Origin: Sporosarcina beigongshangi | GTDB lineage: Bacteria > Actinomycetota > Actinomycetes > Actinomycetales > Micrococcaceae | Assembly (NCBI RefSeq): GCF_016820535.1 | Contig: NZ_JADHDY010000014.1 | Span: 81,252 to 145,251 of the forward strand | DNA: 64,000 nucleotides | Reading direction: 5' to 3' | In this document: positions 34,443-41,534 of the stretch, one piece after another | Layout of the letters: the number at the start of each line of letters is the position of its first letter | Position numbering within the stretch: position 1 is the first letter of the stretch | The notes under the pieces: generated by a model | Databases searched by the model: none | Seen by the model: the letters and a program-made list of their open reading frames with translations, nothing else | What the model was told of the DNA's origin: nothing | Made by a program: the position numbers and the translations under genes

Positions 34443-36125
34443 TCAGTCGCGTGTGAGGCGGCGGTGCGTGACGCGGTGCGGACGGGCTGCGTCCGCACCG
34501 AGGCGCTCGACCTTGTTTTCCTCGTAGGCATCGAAGTTGCCCTCGAACCAGTGCCAATTGGCGGGGTTCTCGTCGGTGCCTTCGTAGGCCAGGATGTGGG
34601 TGGCCACACGGTCAAGGAACCAGCGGTCGTGCGAAACCACGACGGCGCAGCCGGGGAATTCCAGCAGCGCGTTTTCAAGGCTGCTGAGGGTTTCCACGTC
34701 AAGGTCGTTGGTGGGCTCATCCAAAAGCAGGAGGTTTCCACCCTGCTTGAGGGTCAATGCCAGGTTCAGGCGGTTGCGCTCACCACCGGAGAGCACACCT
34801 GCCTTCTTCTGCTGGTCCGGGCCCTTGAAGCCGAATGCGGCAACATAGGCGCGGGAAGGCATTTCGACGTTGCCGACCTGGATGAAGTCGAGTCCGTCGG
34901 AGACAACCTCCCACAGGGTCTTGTCCGGGTCGATTCCGCCACGGCTCTGGTCGGCGTAGGAAATCTTGACCGACTCGCCAACCTTGAGCTTGCCGCCGTC
35001 GAGCGGCTCGAGGCCAACGATGGTCTTGAACAGCGTGGACTTGCCGACACCGTTGGGTCCGATGACGCCGACGATGCCGTTGCGGGGCAGGGTGAACGTC
35101 AGTCCGTCGATGAGGACGCGGTCGCCGTAGCCCTTCTTCAGGTTTTCGGCTTCCAGGACGATGCCACCGAGGCGCGGGCCCGGCGGAATCTGGATTTCTT
35201 CGAAGTCGAGCTTGCGCGTGCGGTCGGCTTCGGCAGCCATTTCCTCGTAGCGTGCCAAACGGGCCTTGGACTTGGTCTGGCGGCCCTTGGCGTTGGAGCG
35301 GACCCACTCGAGTTCCTCGGTGAGGCGTTTGGCCTGCTTGGCGTCCTTCTTGCCCTGGACTTCCAGGCGGGCGCGCTTCTTCTCCAGGTAGGTGGAGTAG
35401 TTGCCCTCGTACGGGTACAGGTGGCCGCGGTCCACTTCGGCGATCCACTCGGCCACGTGGTCGAGGAAGTACCGGTCGTGGGTGACGGCGAGGACTGCGC
35501 CGGCGTAGCTCTTCAGGTGCTGCTCCAGCCAGTTCACGGACTCTGCGTCCAAGTGGTTGGTGGGCTCATCCAGGAGCAGCAGGTCGGGCTTCTGCAGCAG
35601 CAGCTTGCACAGGGCAACGCGGCGGCGCTCACCACCGGAGAGGACGGTGACGTCGGAGTCTCCGGGCGGGCACTGCAGCGCGTCCATGGCCTGCTCCAGC
35701 TGGGAATCGATGTCCCATGCGTCGGCAGCGTCGATTGCTTCCTGCAGCTTGCCCATCTCTTCGAGGAGGGTGTCGAAGTCAGCGTCGGGGCTGGCCATTT
35801 CCTCGGAGATCTCGTTGTAACGGGTGATCTTTGCGTAGATCTCGCCAACGCCTTCCTGGACATTGCCCAGAACTGTCTTTTCCTCGTTCAGCGGCGGCTC
35901 CTGAAGCAGGATGCCGACCGTGTAACCGGGGCTCAGCCGGGCCTCGCCGTTGGACGGGGTGTCCAGTCCGGCCATGATCTTCAAAATGGTGGACTTACCG
36001 GCACCATTGGGACCTACGACGCCAATCTTGGCACCGGGGTAAAAAGACATGCTTACGTTGTCAAGAATGAGTTTTTCGCCAACAGCCTTGCGGGCATTGG
36101 ACATCGTATAAATAAATTCCGCCAT
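34443..36125 (-). CDS. ettA: Energy-dependent translational throttle protein, ABC-F ATPase
   Basis: This soluble ABC-F protein gates ribosomes leaving initiation according to the ATP/ADP ratio. The 560-residue chain starts at the ATG at 36123-36125 (MAEFIYTMSNARKAVGEK). Two ATPase domains are complete: Walker A GPNGAGKST and GPNGVGKST, signatures LSGGERRRV and LSGGERNRL, and Walker B LLLLDEPTNHLD and LLLLDEPTNDLD. The linker and arm region and the C-terminal WHWFEGNFDAYEENK are typical of EttA. It probably has a leaderless promoter and ends at a strong terminator. Confidence 0.95.
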   Translation of the reverse strand: MAEFIYTMSNARKAVGEKLILDNVSMSFYPGAKIGVVGPNGAGKSTILKIMAGLDTPSNGEARLSPGYTVGILLQEPPLNEEKTVLGNVQEGVGEIYAKITRYNEISEEMASPDADFDTLLEEMGKLQEAIDAADAWDIDSQLEQAMDALQCPPGDSDVTVLSGGERRRVALCKLLLQKPDLLLLDEPTNHLDAESVNWLEQHLKSYAGAVLAVTHDRYFLDHVAEWIAEVDRGHLYPYEGNYSTYLEKKRARLEVQGKKDAKQAKRLTEELEWVRSNAKGRQTKSKARLARYEEMAAEADRTRKLDFEEIQIPPGPRLGGIVLEAENLKKGYGDRVLIDGLTFTLPRNGIVGVIGPNGVGKSTLFKTIVGLEPLDGGKLKVGESVKISYADQSRGGIDPDKTLWEVVSDGLDFIQVGNVEMPSRAYVAAFGFKGPDQQKKAGVLSGGERNRLNLALTLKQGGNLLLLDEPTNDLDVETLSSLENALLEFPGCAVVVSHDRWFLDRVATHILAYEGTDENPANWHWFEGNFDAYEENKVERLGADAARPHRVTHRRLTRD

Positions 36126-36138
36126 ACCCCCAAGGTTA
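36126..36138 (-). promoter_or_regulatory. Leaderless promoter of ettA
   Basis: A -10 box TAACCT (36133-36138, minus strand) lies seven bases before the ATG. The spacer tgggggt contains G-rich bases at a spacing too short for a normal ribosome site. Confidence 0.45.
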
Positions 36139-36207
36139 GTGGGTGCAGGCCCATATCTCACATTTGCGACCCGCTATGTGAGCAACGCTGCCATATCAGG
36201 CGGGAAG

Positions 36208-36666
36208 TTAGCGGACGTCCCCCACGAAACAGCGGCCGGAAGCAAGTACCGGCAGGACCGTCACGGATGCCTGGCCGTCGCGGACCTGGCCAACAATGCA
36301 TTGCCCGTCGACGACGTCGGCGGCCTCCATCGCGTCCACGGCCAAGCCGGTCGGCGTGATGTCCATTGACACCTCGACAGTGTCCGGGTTGGCGCCGGCG
36401 GCAACCATCGCCGCCTTCATCTGGTCACGGCTGGGCGACTTGGTTCCGGCGGCGAGACTGCCCAGTGACTTGTTGACGCTGCCAGACAATATTTGGGCCG
36501 GAGTCTCGGGCGACTCCGGGGCCGGGGCCGGCGCGGAGATGGTCTGACTGGCCGCTGGCGATTGAATCTCGCCTTGGCCGGTCGTCGGAAGCAGCGAGCA
36601 GCCCGCCAAGGCCGCGGCCCCGGACAGCACGAGCACAGCAAGGCCGGAACGCACACGCATGCGCAT
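36208..36666 (-). CDS. Small lipoprotein, conserved in Micrococcales (DUF6993-like)
   Basis: This protein is about 152 residues from the ATG at 36664-36666 (MRMRVRSGLAVLVLSG). The lipobox LAGC near residue 22 indicates lipid anchoring on the outer face of the membrane. A Pro/Ala/Ser linker follows. The C-terminal domain (MDITPTGLAVDAMEAADVVDGQCIVG, then VTVLPVLASGRCFVGD) has two cysteines that probably form a disulphide. I tentatively place it in DUF6993, from memory. Its function is unknown. Confidence 0.75.
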   Translation of the reverse strand: MRMRVRSGLAVLVLSGAAALAGCSLLPTTGQGEIQSPAASQTISAPAPAPESPETPAQILSGSVNKSLGSLAAGTKSPSRDQMKAAMVAAGANPDTVEVSMDITPTGLAVDAMEAADVVDGQCIVGQVRDGQASVTVLPVLASGRCFVGDVR

Positions 36667-36762
36667 GGCGGCGGGCCGGTGGCAGGGTGTCAGCAAGTCC
36701 AAAGTCACCCCGCCATTCTGCCATGCCGCGCAATGGAGTCCGCCAATGACAGCTTCATTTAG

Positions 36763-37344
36763 CTAGAAGGCTGGCTCGACGTCTGACAGCTCGCCCGTTT
36801 CCTGGTCCACCTGTTCCCCTGCATCAAGCCCGTCGCCGTCGTCGGGCGTGCCTGACGCGTCACCATCCGGATCTTGGGCAAAGTCCGGCGGCTCGTTGTT
36901 GTCCGACACCAGCGTCACTGAGGCGTCGCCTTGGGTGGTGTGCCCCCCGTCGCCCTGGGAGTTGTCCTGGCCGGCAACACGAACCCCGGTGCCGCGGTGG
37001 TAGGTGGCGGTACCGAACTGCAGGTCGAGGCCGATGCTGTCGGCGTCGATCTCAACACCCATGCCCGGGTTCCCGTCCTTCCGCGTGAAGTTGGTGATCT
37101 TGAGCTTGCCGGAGACCAAGATTCGGTCGCCCTTGCTGATGCTGACGACGGCGTTCGTGGCGAGGGATCGGAACATGTTGACCCGGAACCAGTTGGTGGG
37201 TCCGTCCACCCACTCGCCGGTGCCAGGATCGATCTTGCGGATGTTGGACCCCATGCGGAAGTTGCCGACAACCAGTCCGTTGGCCAAGATGCGCGTTTCA
37301 ACGGGTGAGCAGACGAAGCCCCTGAGGGTGATGAGATTTGCCAT
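36763..37344 (-). CDS. ssb: Single-stranded DNA-binding protein, chromosomal copy
   Basis: This 193-residue protein starts at the ATG at 37342-37344 (MANLITLRGFVCSPVETRI). The OB-fold core includes NWFRVNMFRSLATNAVVSISKGDRILVSGKLKI, the normal SSB strand-helix-strand pattern. A long acidic Asp/Gly-rich tail ends in DVEPAF, reminiscent of the DDxPF partner-binding tip. It lies next to the tRNA-Arg that marks the change to accessory DNA. It is divergent from typical SSB and may be a second, specialised chromosomal copy. Confidence 0.85.
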   Translation of the reverse strand: MANLITLRGFVCSPVETRILANGLVVGNFRMGSNIRKIDPGTGEWVDGPTNWFRVNMFRSLATNAVVSISKGDRILVSGKLKITNFTRKDGNPGMGVEIDADSIGLDLQFGTATYHRGTGVRVAGQDNSQGDGGHTTQGDASVTLVSDNNEPPDFAQDPDGDASGTPDDGDGLDAGEQVDQETGELSDVEPAF

Positions 37345-37527
37345 TGCCTTGCCTTTCGATGGACCGCCGTTGAGGCGAAATTCACGTACCTCCAGCAAAC
37401 GGCTTCGCCGGGTTCACCGCCAGAGGCAAACTCGTGAATGTGGACAGGCGGTGCAGTTGCCTTGCCTGTGGAGGAAGAGATCGCCCGGGAAACCTGATAA
37501 TTTAGATGAGGCCCTTGCTTGGGCCAC

Positions 37528-37603
37528 GCCTCGGTAGCTCAGCGGATAGAGCAGGAGCCTTCTAATCTCTTGGTCGTGGGTTCAATTCCCGCCCGGGGCA
37601 CCA
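37528..37603 (+). tRNA. tRNA-Arg (anticodon TCT), CCA encoded
   Basis: The acceptor arms are GCCTCGG / CCGGGGC with discriminator A and an encoded CCA. The D-arm is GCTC...GAGC, and the T-arm is GTGGG / CCCGC with loop TTCAATT. The anticodon loop CTTCTAA gives TCT, reading AGA. The base pair closing the anticodon loop is a C-T mismatch. A -10-like GATAAT lies at 37496-37501. This tRNA is the last core gene before the accessory region and is a plausible integration site. Confidence 0.92.
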
Positions 37604-37605
37604 AA

Positions 37606-37650
37606 AAGCGCCTCTGACCTGCGGTTATGTCCCGCAGGTCAGAGGCGCTT
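37606..37650 (+). terminator. Terminator of tRNA-Arg
   Basis: A near-perfect 19-base inverted repeat (aagcgcctctgacctgcgg against its complement ending gaggcgctt) begins three bases after the tRNA CCA end. Confidence 0.85.
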
Positions 37651-37667
37651 AAGGCCAAAAACAGCCC

Positions 37668-37703
37668 AACTCCCCCTTTTCAGCCGGGCGAACTCCCCCT
37701 TTT
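37668..37703. repeat. Short direct repeat just inside the accessory region
   Basis: The 13-base unit aactccccctttt occurs at 37668-37680 and 37691-37703, separated by ten bases. It may be a scar of insertion or excision near the tRNA. Confidence 0.55.
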
Positions 37704-37779
37704 GCCTTCACAGCAGAAGGTTTGACCCACGCTGAGGTTGCCTGTCTACGGGTTCCGGCAACCATGATCTAATGCACCT

Positions 37780-38867
37780 TCAAGAGGGTATCCCTCCACC
37801 AACCCACTCTGAGGCCAGTTTGTTTAGAATGGCTATCCATTTAGCGCCCCTTCGCCATGGCTTGTCCAGATGGGTCAATGCCAGCGTTCTGGGGCGCAAG
37901 TGTGACCCGGTTGGTCCGGTGACCGGCGGTAATTTGGTGGAAAGCCCCAACGCGATGTCGTTGTAGCCTGCCGGTGGTGCCTTTACCGTGGCCTGGAGGA
38001 GCCGGTAGAAGATCATGCCGGGCGTGCTTGAGTGCCGGCGGTTGAACCGGAAAGTAAATTCATCAAGGTAGGCGCCCAGGTGTCCTGGCTGGACGCCGCC
38101 TTGATGAGTTGCCACAAGCCAGCGTTTGGCTAGGGAGGCTACCAGGTGAACGGCCGGCAGCAACTCATGGGCTTGGCGTCCGGAGTGCCACACGGGGCGG
38201 GCCTGATGTATGTAGCCCGCAGTCGCACTCTGGTAGGCCAATAGACCATCGGTAATGACTTCCGATCCAGGGGTGACGGCAGCTGCGAGAAACCCCGCCA
38301 GTGAAGCTGTGGAGGCATCGGGAATGATCTGCATTCGGGTACGCCCGAACGCATTCCCCCCGGCATGCTCGACGGCAATCGCCACCATTGTCTTGCCCAA
38401 CGCCCCACGTCCCGTCGAGCCGCTGCGGGGCCACCGAAGAATTTCTCATCAACTTCCACAGCTCCTGAAAGACGGTCTTTGGCTCCTGCTCCCATCGCCA
38501 AACGAAAGCTGTGCAACATGGTCCACACGGTCTGATAGCTGCCAATTCCCAACGTGTGTTGCAACTCCAAGGCAGAGACCCCAGACTTCGAGGTAGACAT
38601 TCTCCAGGCTGCTTCCACCCAAATCGTCAACGGCGTGCCGGTCTTAGCGAACAAGGTTCCGCCCGTTGCCGAAACCCACCTGCGACAGCCCGCACAGCGC
38701 CAGCGACCGGCAACTTTCCAGCGTTTAGGACACTGACCGAACGGGCAAAGGAAATGTCCGTCCGGCCACCTGAGCCAATCCAGATAGTCCAAACAGTCTT
38801 CATCGTCACCGAACCAGGCCAAAAAATCGCCATAGAAACCCGGATAATCCACACCAGCTCGCGGCAT
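37780..38867 (-). pseudogene. IS1595-family transposase, frameshifted
   Basis: The N-terminal half (38867 to about 38405) has the ISXO2-type zinc finger CPFGQCPKRW and CAGCRRWVSATGGTLFAKT. It then reaches the first catalytic aspartate region AVEVDEKFFGG. The frame breaks near 38400-38415 in a G-rich stretch. The other frame then continues with LGKTMVAIAVEHAGG, the second aspartate in VITDGLLAY, and the glutamate/asparagine region DEFTFRFNRR to 37780. Joined, the two halves are one DDE transposase of about 360 residues. The reading frame runs about 50 bases past the left terminal repeat of the element. Confidence 0.85.
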
Positions 38868-38904
38868 GCAAAAATCCTAGATCAGGGTCCACTAAATGGA
38901 TAAC
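37832..38904 (-). mobile_element. IS1595-family insertion sequence
   Basis: Terminal inverted repeats gctatccatttag (37832-37844) and ctaaatggataac (38892-38904) match at 12 of 13 bases and bound an element of 1,073 bases, a usual size for the family. I could not find an exact 8-base target duplication, so the insertion is old or the ends have changed. Confidence 0.7.
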
Positions 38905-38913
38905 TATTTTAGG

Positions 38914-40116
38914 TCAAGGCCTAAAACCTACAGTAATTTTATCGCCGTCCGCTTCGCGGCGAGAGTACAAAACTTTAGATCCTACGATTAACATTGGCTC
39001 CGGCAGATGATTCTCACGAAAATGCTCACCAATCTCTTCAAGAGTATTCCCTTCGATAAAAGGCCTCGACGCAAGGCCACGATTTAGTTGTTCCAATATT
39101 CTCGGATTGGAGGCTGATTGTCGGAAGAGTAATTCCGGCGGAGACATTATTGTGAAACATCCACCGTCGAGTGTTTTATTCCATCGATCATCCGGACCTT
39201 CGACAATAAAATTGTCAAGAATACCGTGAGCCGCAATAAATAAGCGTTCATGTTGGCATCTTGAATGTGAGTTCACATATATGAACTCAATTCCATCTGA
39301 CTCTAGTCTGAGCACCGCACAAGCCTCTGGTGCCCTAGTCAGGGGAAGCTCCTTCCACTCCTTTAAAGTACCTCGAAACCCTTCGAAGACTAAGGGTTCC
39401 TTGACTCGCCCCATATCCGAATCTATGGCAATCTCTACCGCGAACCGCTGCTTCGTGGCGCGTTCCACATCGAGGAATATGCCAAAATTTTGATTGCTAG
39501 TCATATTCCCGGGAAGTTCCCAAGTTTTCCACGGATTGGCACACAGATTCTTAGCGTATAGCACCATTTCGACAGAGGAAGGTTCGACTGCCTTTAGAAC
39601 CAACACTTCTCCCCCGGTTTTACGCGGAAGACTGGCTACTATTTCCAGACCCAGTGGCGTTGCTCTGTCATAGAGGAAATCGAGCTTTTCTTGATCATCC
39701 ACAATCGCGATTTGCAGTTGTACACTGAAACCACGGGGAGGTGCCTCCAACGCAACAGTCTTCTGTTGAATTGGCCCCAAGTCTCGCAGTTCAGATTCGG
39801 GAAAATCGACACAGTACGCAAATCGGACGCCCGATACGATACCGGGATCTAGCCATCTATCCAAGGCCCTCCTGTCAATGGATAGGAGCTTTTCCCTAGT
39901 CGACAAACCCAACCCCAGTTGGCCGTGTCCACTAGCGTGCAGGCTCAATTTGAGTGAGTCTCCTGAATCACGAGGGGCTAAATAAACCTCATCAGACGCT
40001 TCACCGCCGGCATACGTCCAAAGCCGCCATTCGCGCGATCGTCTACCGTCCGAAGAAACTATCGCAAATCGGAAAGTGGCTTCCTCTTCCGCCTTACGCC
40101 GCACAGACCTGCTCAT
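38914..40116 (-). CDS. Unknown protein, third gene of the low-GC cassette beside the type I RM system
   Basis: This 400-residue soluble protein starts at the ATG at 40114-40116 behind a G-run. I recognise no family. The N-terminal region (FRFAIVSSDGRRSREWRLWTY, then DEVYLAPRDSGDSLKLSLHASGHGQLGL, residues about 15-70) is beta-rich and looks like a small sensing or binding domain. The middle is alternating beta strands (GFSVQLQIAIVDD, GEVLVLKAVEPSSVEMVLYA). The C-terminus ends with MLIVGSKVLYSRREADGDKITVGF. Its base composition is clearly lower in GC than the core genes. It ends ten bases from the IS1595 terminal repeat. Confidence 0.75.
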   Translation of the reverse strand: MSRSVRRKAEEEATFRFAIVSSDGRRSREWRLWTYAGGEASDEVYLAPRDSGDSLKLSLHASGHGQLGLGLSTREKLLSIDRRALDRWLDPGIVSGVRFAYCVDFPESELRDLGPIQQKTVALEAPPRGFSVQLQIAIVDDQEKLDFLYDRATPLGLEIVASLPRKTGGEVLVLKAVEPSSVEMVLYAKNLCANPWKTWELPGNMTSNQNFGIFLDVERATKQRFAVEIAIDSDMGRVKEPLVFEGFRGTLKEWKELPLTRAPEACAVLRLESDGIEFIYVNSHSRCQHERLFIAAHGILDNFIVEGPDDRWNKTLDGGCFTIMSPPELLFRQSASNPRILEQLNRGLASRPFIEGNTLEEIGEHFRENHLPEPMLIVGSKVLYSRREADGDKITVGFRP

Positions 40117-40205
40117 CAATTCCCCCCTTTTTCACGTAGATTCAGCATCGTCGTGACCGCCTCAAAAACACGTCTGTGCCTTCCTGATCTCCACTGCCTT
40201 GGAGT

Positions 40206-40736
40206 TTAGTGTTCGAATATTGCACACTGACGCTCCTGAGCGTCGATTATTGACATTACATGCCAAGCGGCCCTTAAAGCCTCAAAGTAGGAAAGGCCCG
40301 ATCCTGGTTCCTGAACCGCCGAGCCGTTCCACACATCCGCTATTTCCAAGAGGTCAGCCCCTGATACTTGATCCCGAAAGGCCCGACTCTCAAGAATCTC
40401 GAATGCAAGATCAACACTTTTGGTGAGTCCGAACGGCGCCCTTCTTATCTGCAGCGGACCTAGGGTCATTGGCCGTGAAGGACGTACCACTCTGATGACG
40501 GGCGAAACTATTCGTTCACAGATTCGTGTTCCCAGCGAGCGCTGTGACATCTCTACTAGGGCGATTGACTCAATTGCAGTCGCCCACGATTGATGATGAG
40601 ACAGAATCCTGGCTCTCTCTCGAATCGTTGCCGAGACGCGCATAAACCCGCGACTGGCAACAAGATCTAGCAGCTGCCATGTGAGGTGTTCCACGGAGTC
40701 ACGCCTAGCTGATTCAATCTCATTCATCCGTATCAT
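40206..40736 (-). CDS. Unknown helical protein, second gene of the low-GC cassette
   Basis: This 176-residue, mostly alpha-helical soluble protein has no signal peptide. The N-terminal half is charged helices (RRDSVEHLTWQLLDLVASRGFMR, SATIRERARILSHH). The middle has RIVSPVIRVVRPSRPMTLGPLQI, a proline-rich extended segment. The C-terminal helix has Trp/His/Cys residues. No known motif is seen. Its start lies 17 bases inside the end of the upstream membrane-protein gene, so the two are coupled. An 86-base gap separates it from the 400-residue gene. Confidence 0.7.
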   Translation of the reverse strand: MIRMNEIESARRDSVEHLTWQLLDLVASRGFMRVSATIRERARILSHHQSWATAIESIALVEMSQRSLGTRICERIVSPVIRVVRPSRPMTLGPLQIRRAPFGLTKSVDLAFEILESRAFRDQVSGADLLEIADVWNGSAVQEPGSGLSYFEALRAAWHVMSIIDAQERQCAIFEH

Positions 40737-41331
40737 CTACGATATTTGTCATGCTGTCGCGACCTAATTGAGGGTCTCCTCGCCGCCGCTCAGCTGTCTC
40801 CTTCAGGCCCATGAATGTACCCTTTGTGAACGCTAAACATGTCGTCGTGACGATGAGAGTGACGATCCAAAGAAAGAGGTTCTCGAGTACATATTTACCA
40901 ACATCCCCTCCGCCGAGAATCGTCATAATTTCGGTCACAAACGATCCTGTTGCTGACAAGCCAGAGAACCCGACTAGGAGGCTGGCATTTAATACAGCGT
41001 ATCGCCAGTCTCTATTAGAGACACCCCAGGGTCTAGGAATAAACAGGGCGGGCCAAATTAAGAGAAATGCGCCGAATAGAGCCGAAGCAATCACAGTACC
41101 CAACGGGTTTCCCAGCAATGCCAATAGTGCGCCGAACAGAAGTGGATAGACGAATCGCCGAAACACGGCCCATCGGAGGGCGGCCCTGTGATTCCAGATA
41201 GGCGCATCAAATCCTGGAAACCCAGGAATCAATTGACTGAGCGAGAAGTAGGGTCCGATTAATTTTGCGTCCATTCGAACTACTAATGCTAGCATCAGGC
41301 CGGACAAGAACACTACAATCACCTGTTGCAT
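40720..41331 (-). CDS. Unknown integral membrane protein, first gene of the low-GC cassette
   Basis: This 203-residue protein has four or five membrane segments, at about residues 3-18, 58-75, 80-98, 112-140 and 148-168. A soluble, charged C-terminal tail (KETAERRRGDPQLGRD) follows. The loop after the first segment is aromatic (GPYFSLSQLIPGFPGFDAPIW). The ATG at 41329-41331 has a good AAAGGA ribosome site. A palindrome lies about 100 bases upstream. A membrane effector or sensor role is an inference from position beside a restriction system, not from homology. Confidence 0.72.
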   Translation of the reverse strand: MQQVIVVFLSGLMLALVVRMDAKLIGPYFSLSQLIPGFPGFDAPIWNHRAALRWAVFRRFVYPLLFGALLALLGNPLGTVIASALFGAFLLIWPALFIPRPWGVSNRDWRYAVLNASLLVGFSGLSATGSFVTEIMTILGGGDVGKYVLENLFLWIVTLIVTTTCLAFTKGTFMGLKETAERRRGDPQLGRDSMTNIVDDTDE

Positions 41332-41436
41332 ATTATCCTTTCAATTAATTGTACTGACAAGGAAATTCATTACCATTTCTTGTCCGGCAATTCATCACGC
41401 ACGTAGCACACGCTGGATGCAAATACACCTTACATG

Positions 41437-41459
41437 ATCGTCCAATTAATTGGGACGAT
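41437..41459. promoter_or_regulatory. Palindrome upstream of the low-GC cassette
   Basis: The dyad atcgtcc / ggacgat flanks an AT-rich centre (aattaatt). A second aattaatt occurs at 41342-41349, close to the first gene's start. It lies in the 200-base AT-rich gap after hsdR and could be an operator or promoter region. Confidence 0.35.
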
Positions 41460-41534
41460 TGATGAGTCGGCGATCAGTATGCAGCTGAGGACCAATACGT
41501 CCTATCAATCATCATGCATTGAAGGTCCTACGAT

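Noticed and set aside
37832..38904. Eight-base target duplication flanking the IS1595 element
   Set aside because: Flanks tttagaat and tattttag share composition but do not match; no exact duplication could be shown.
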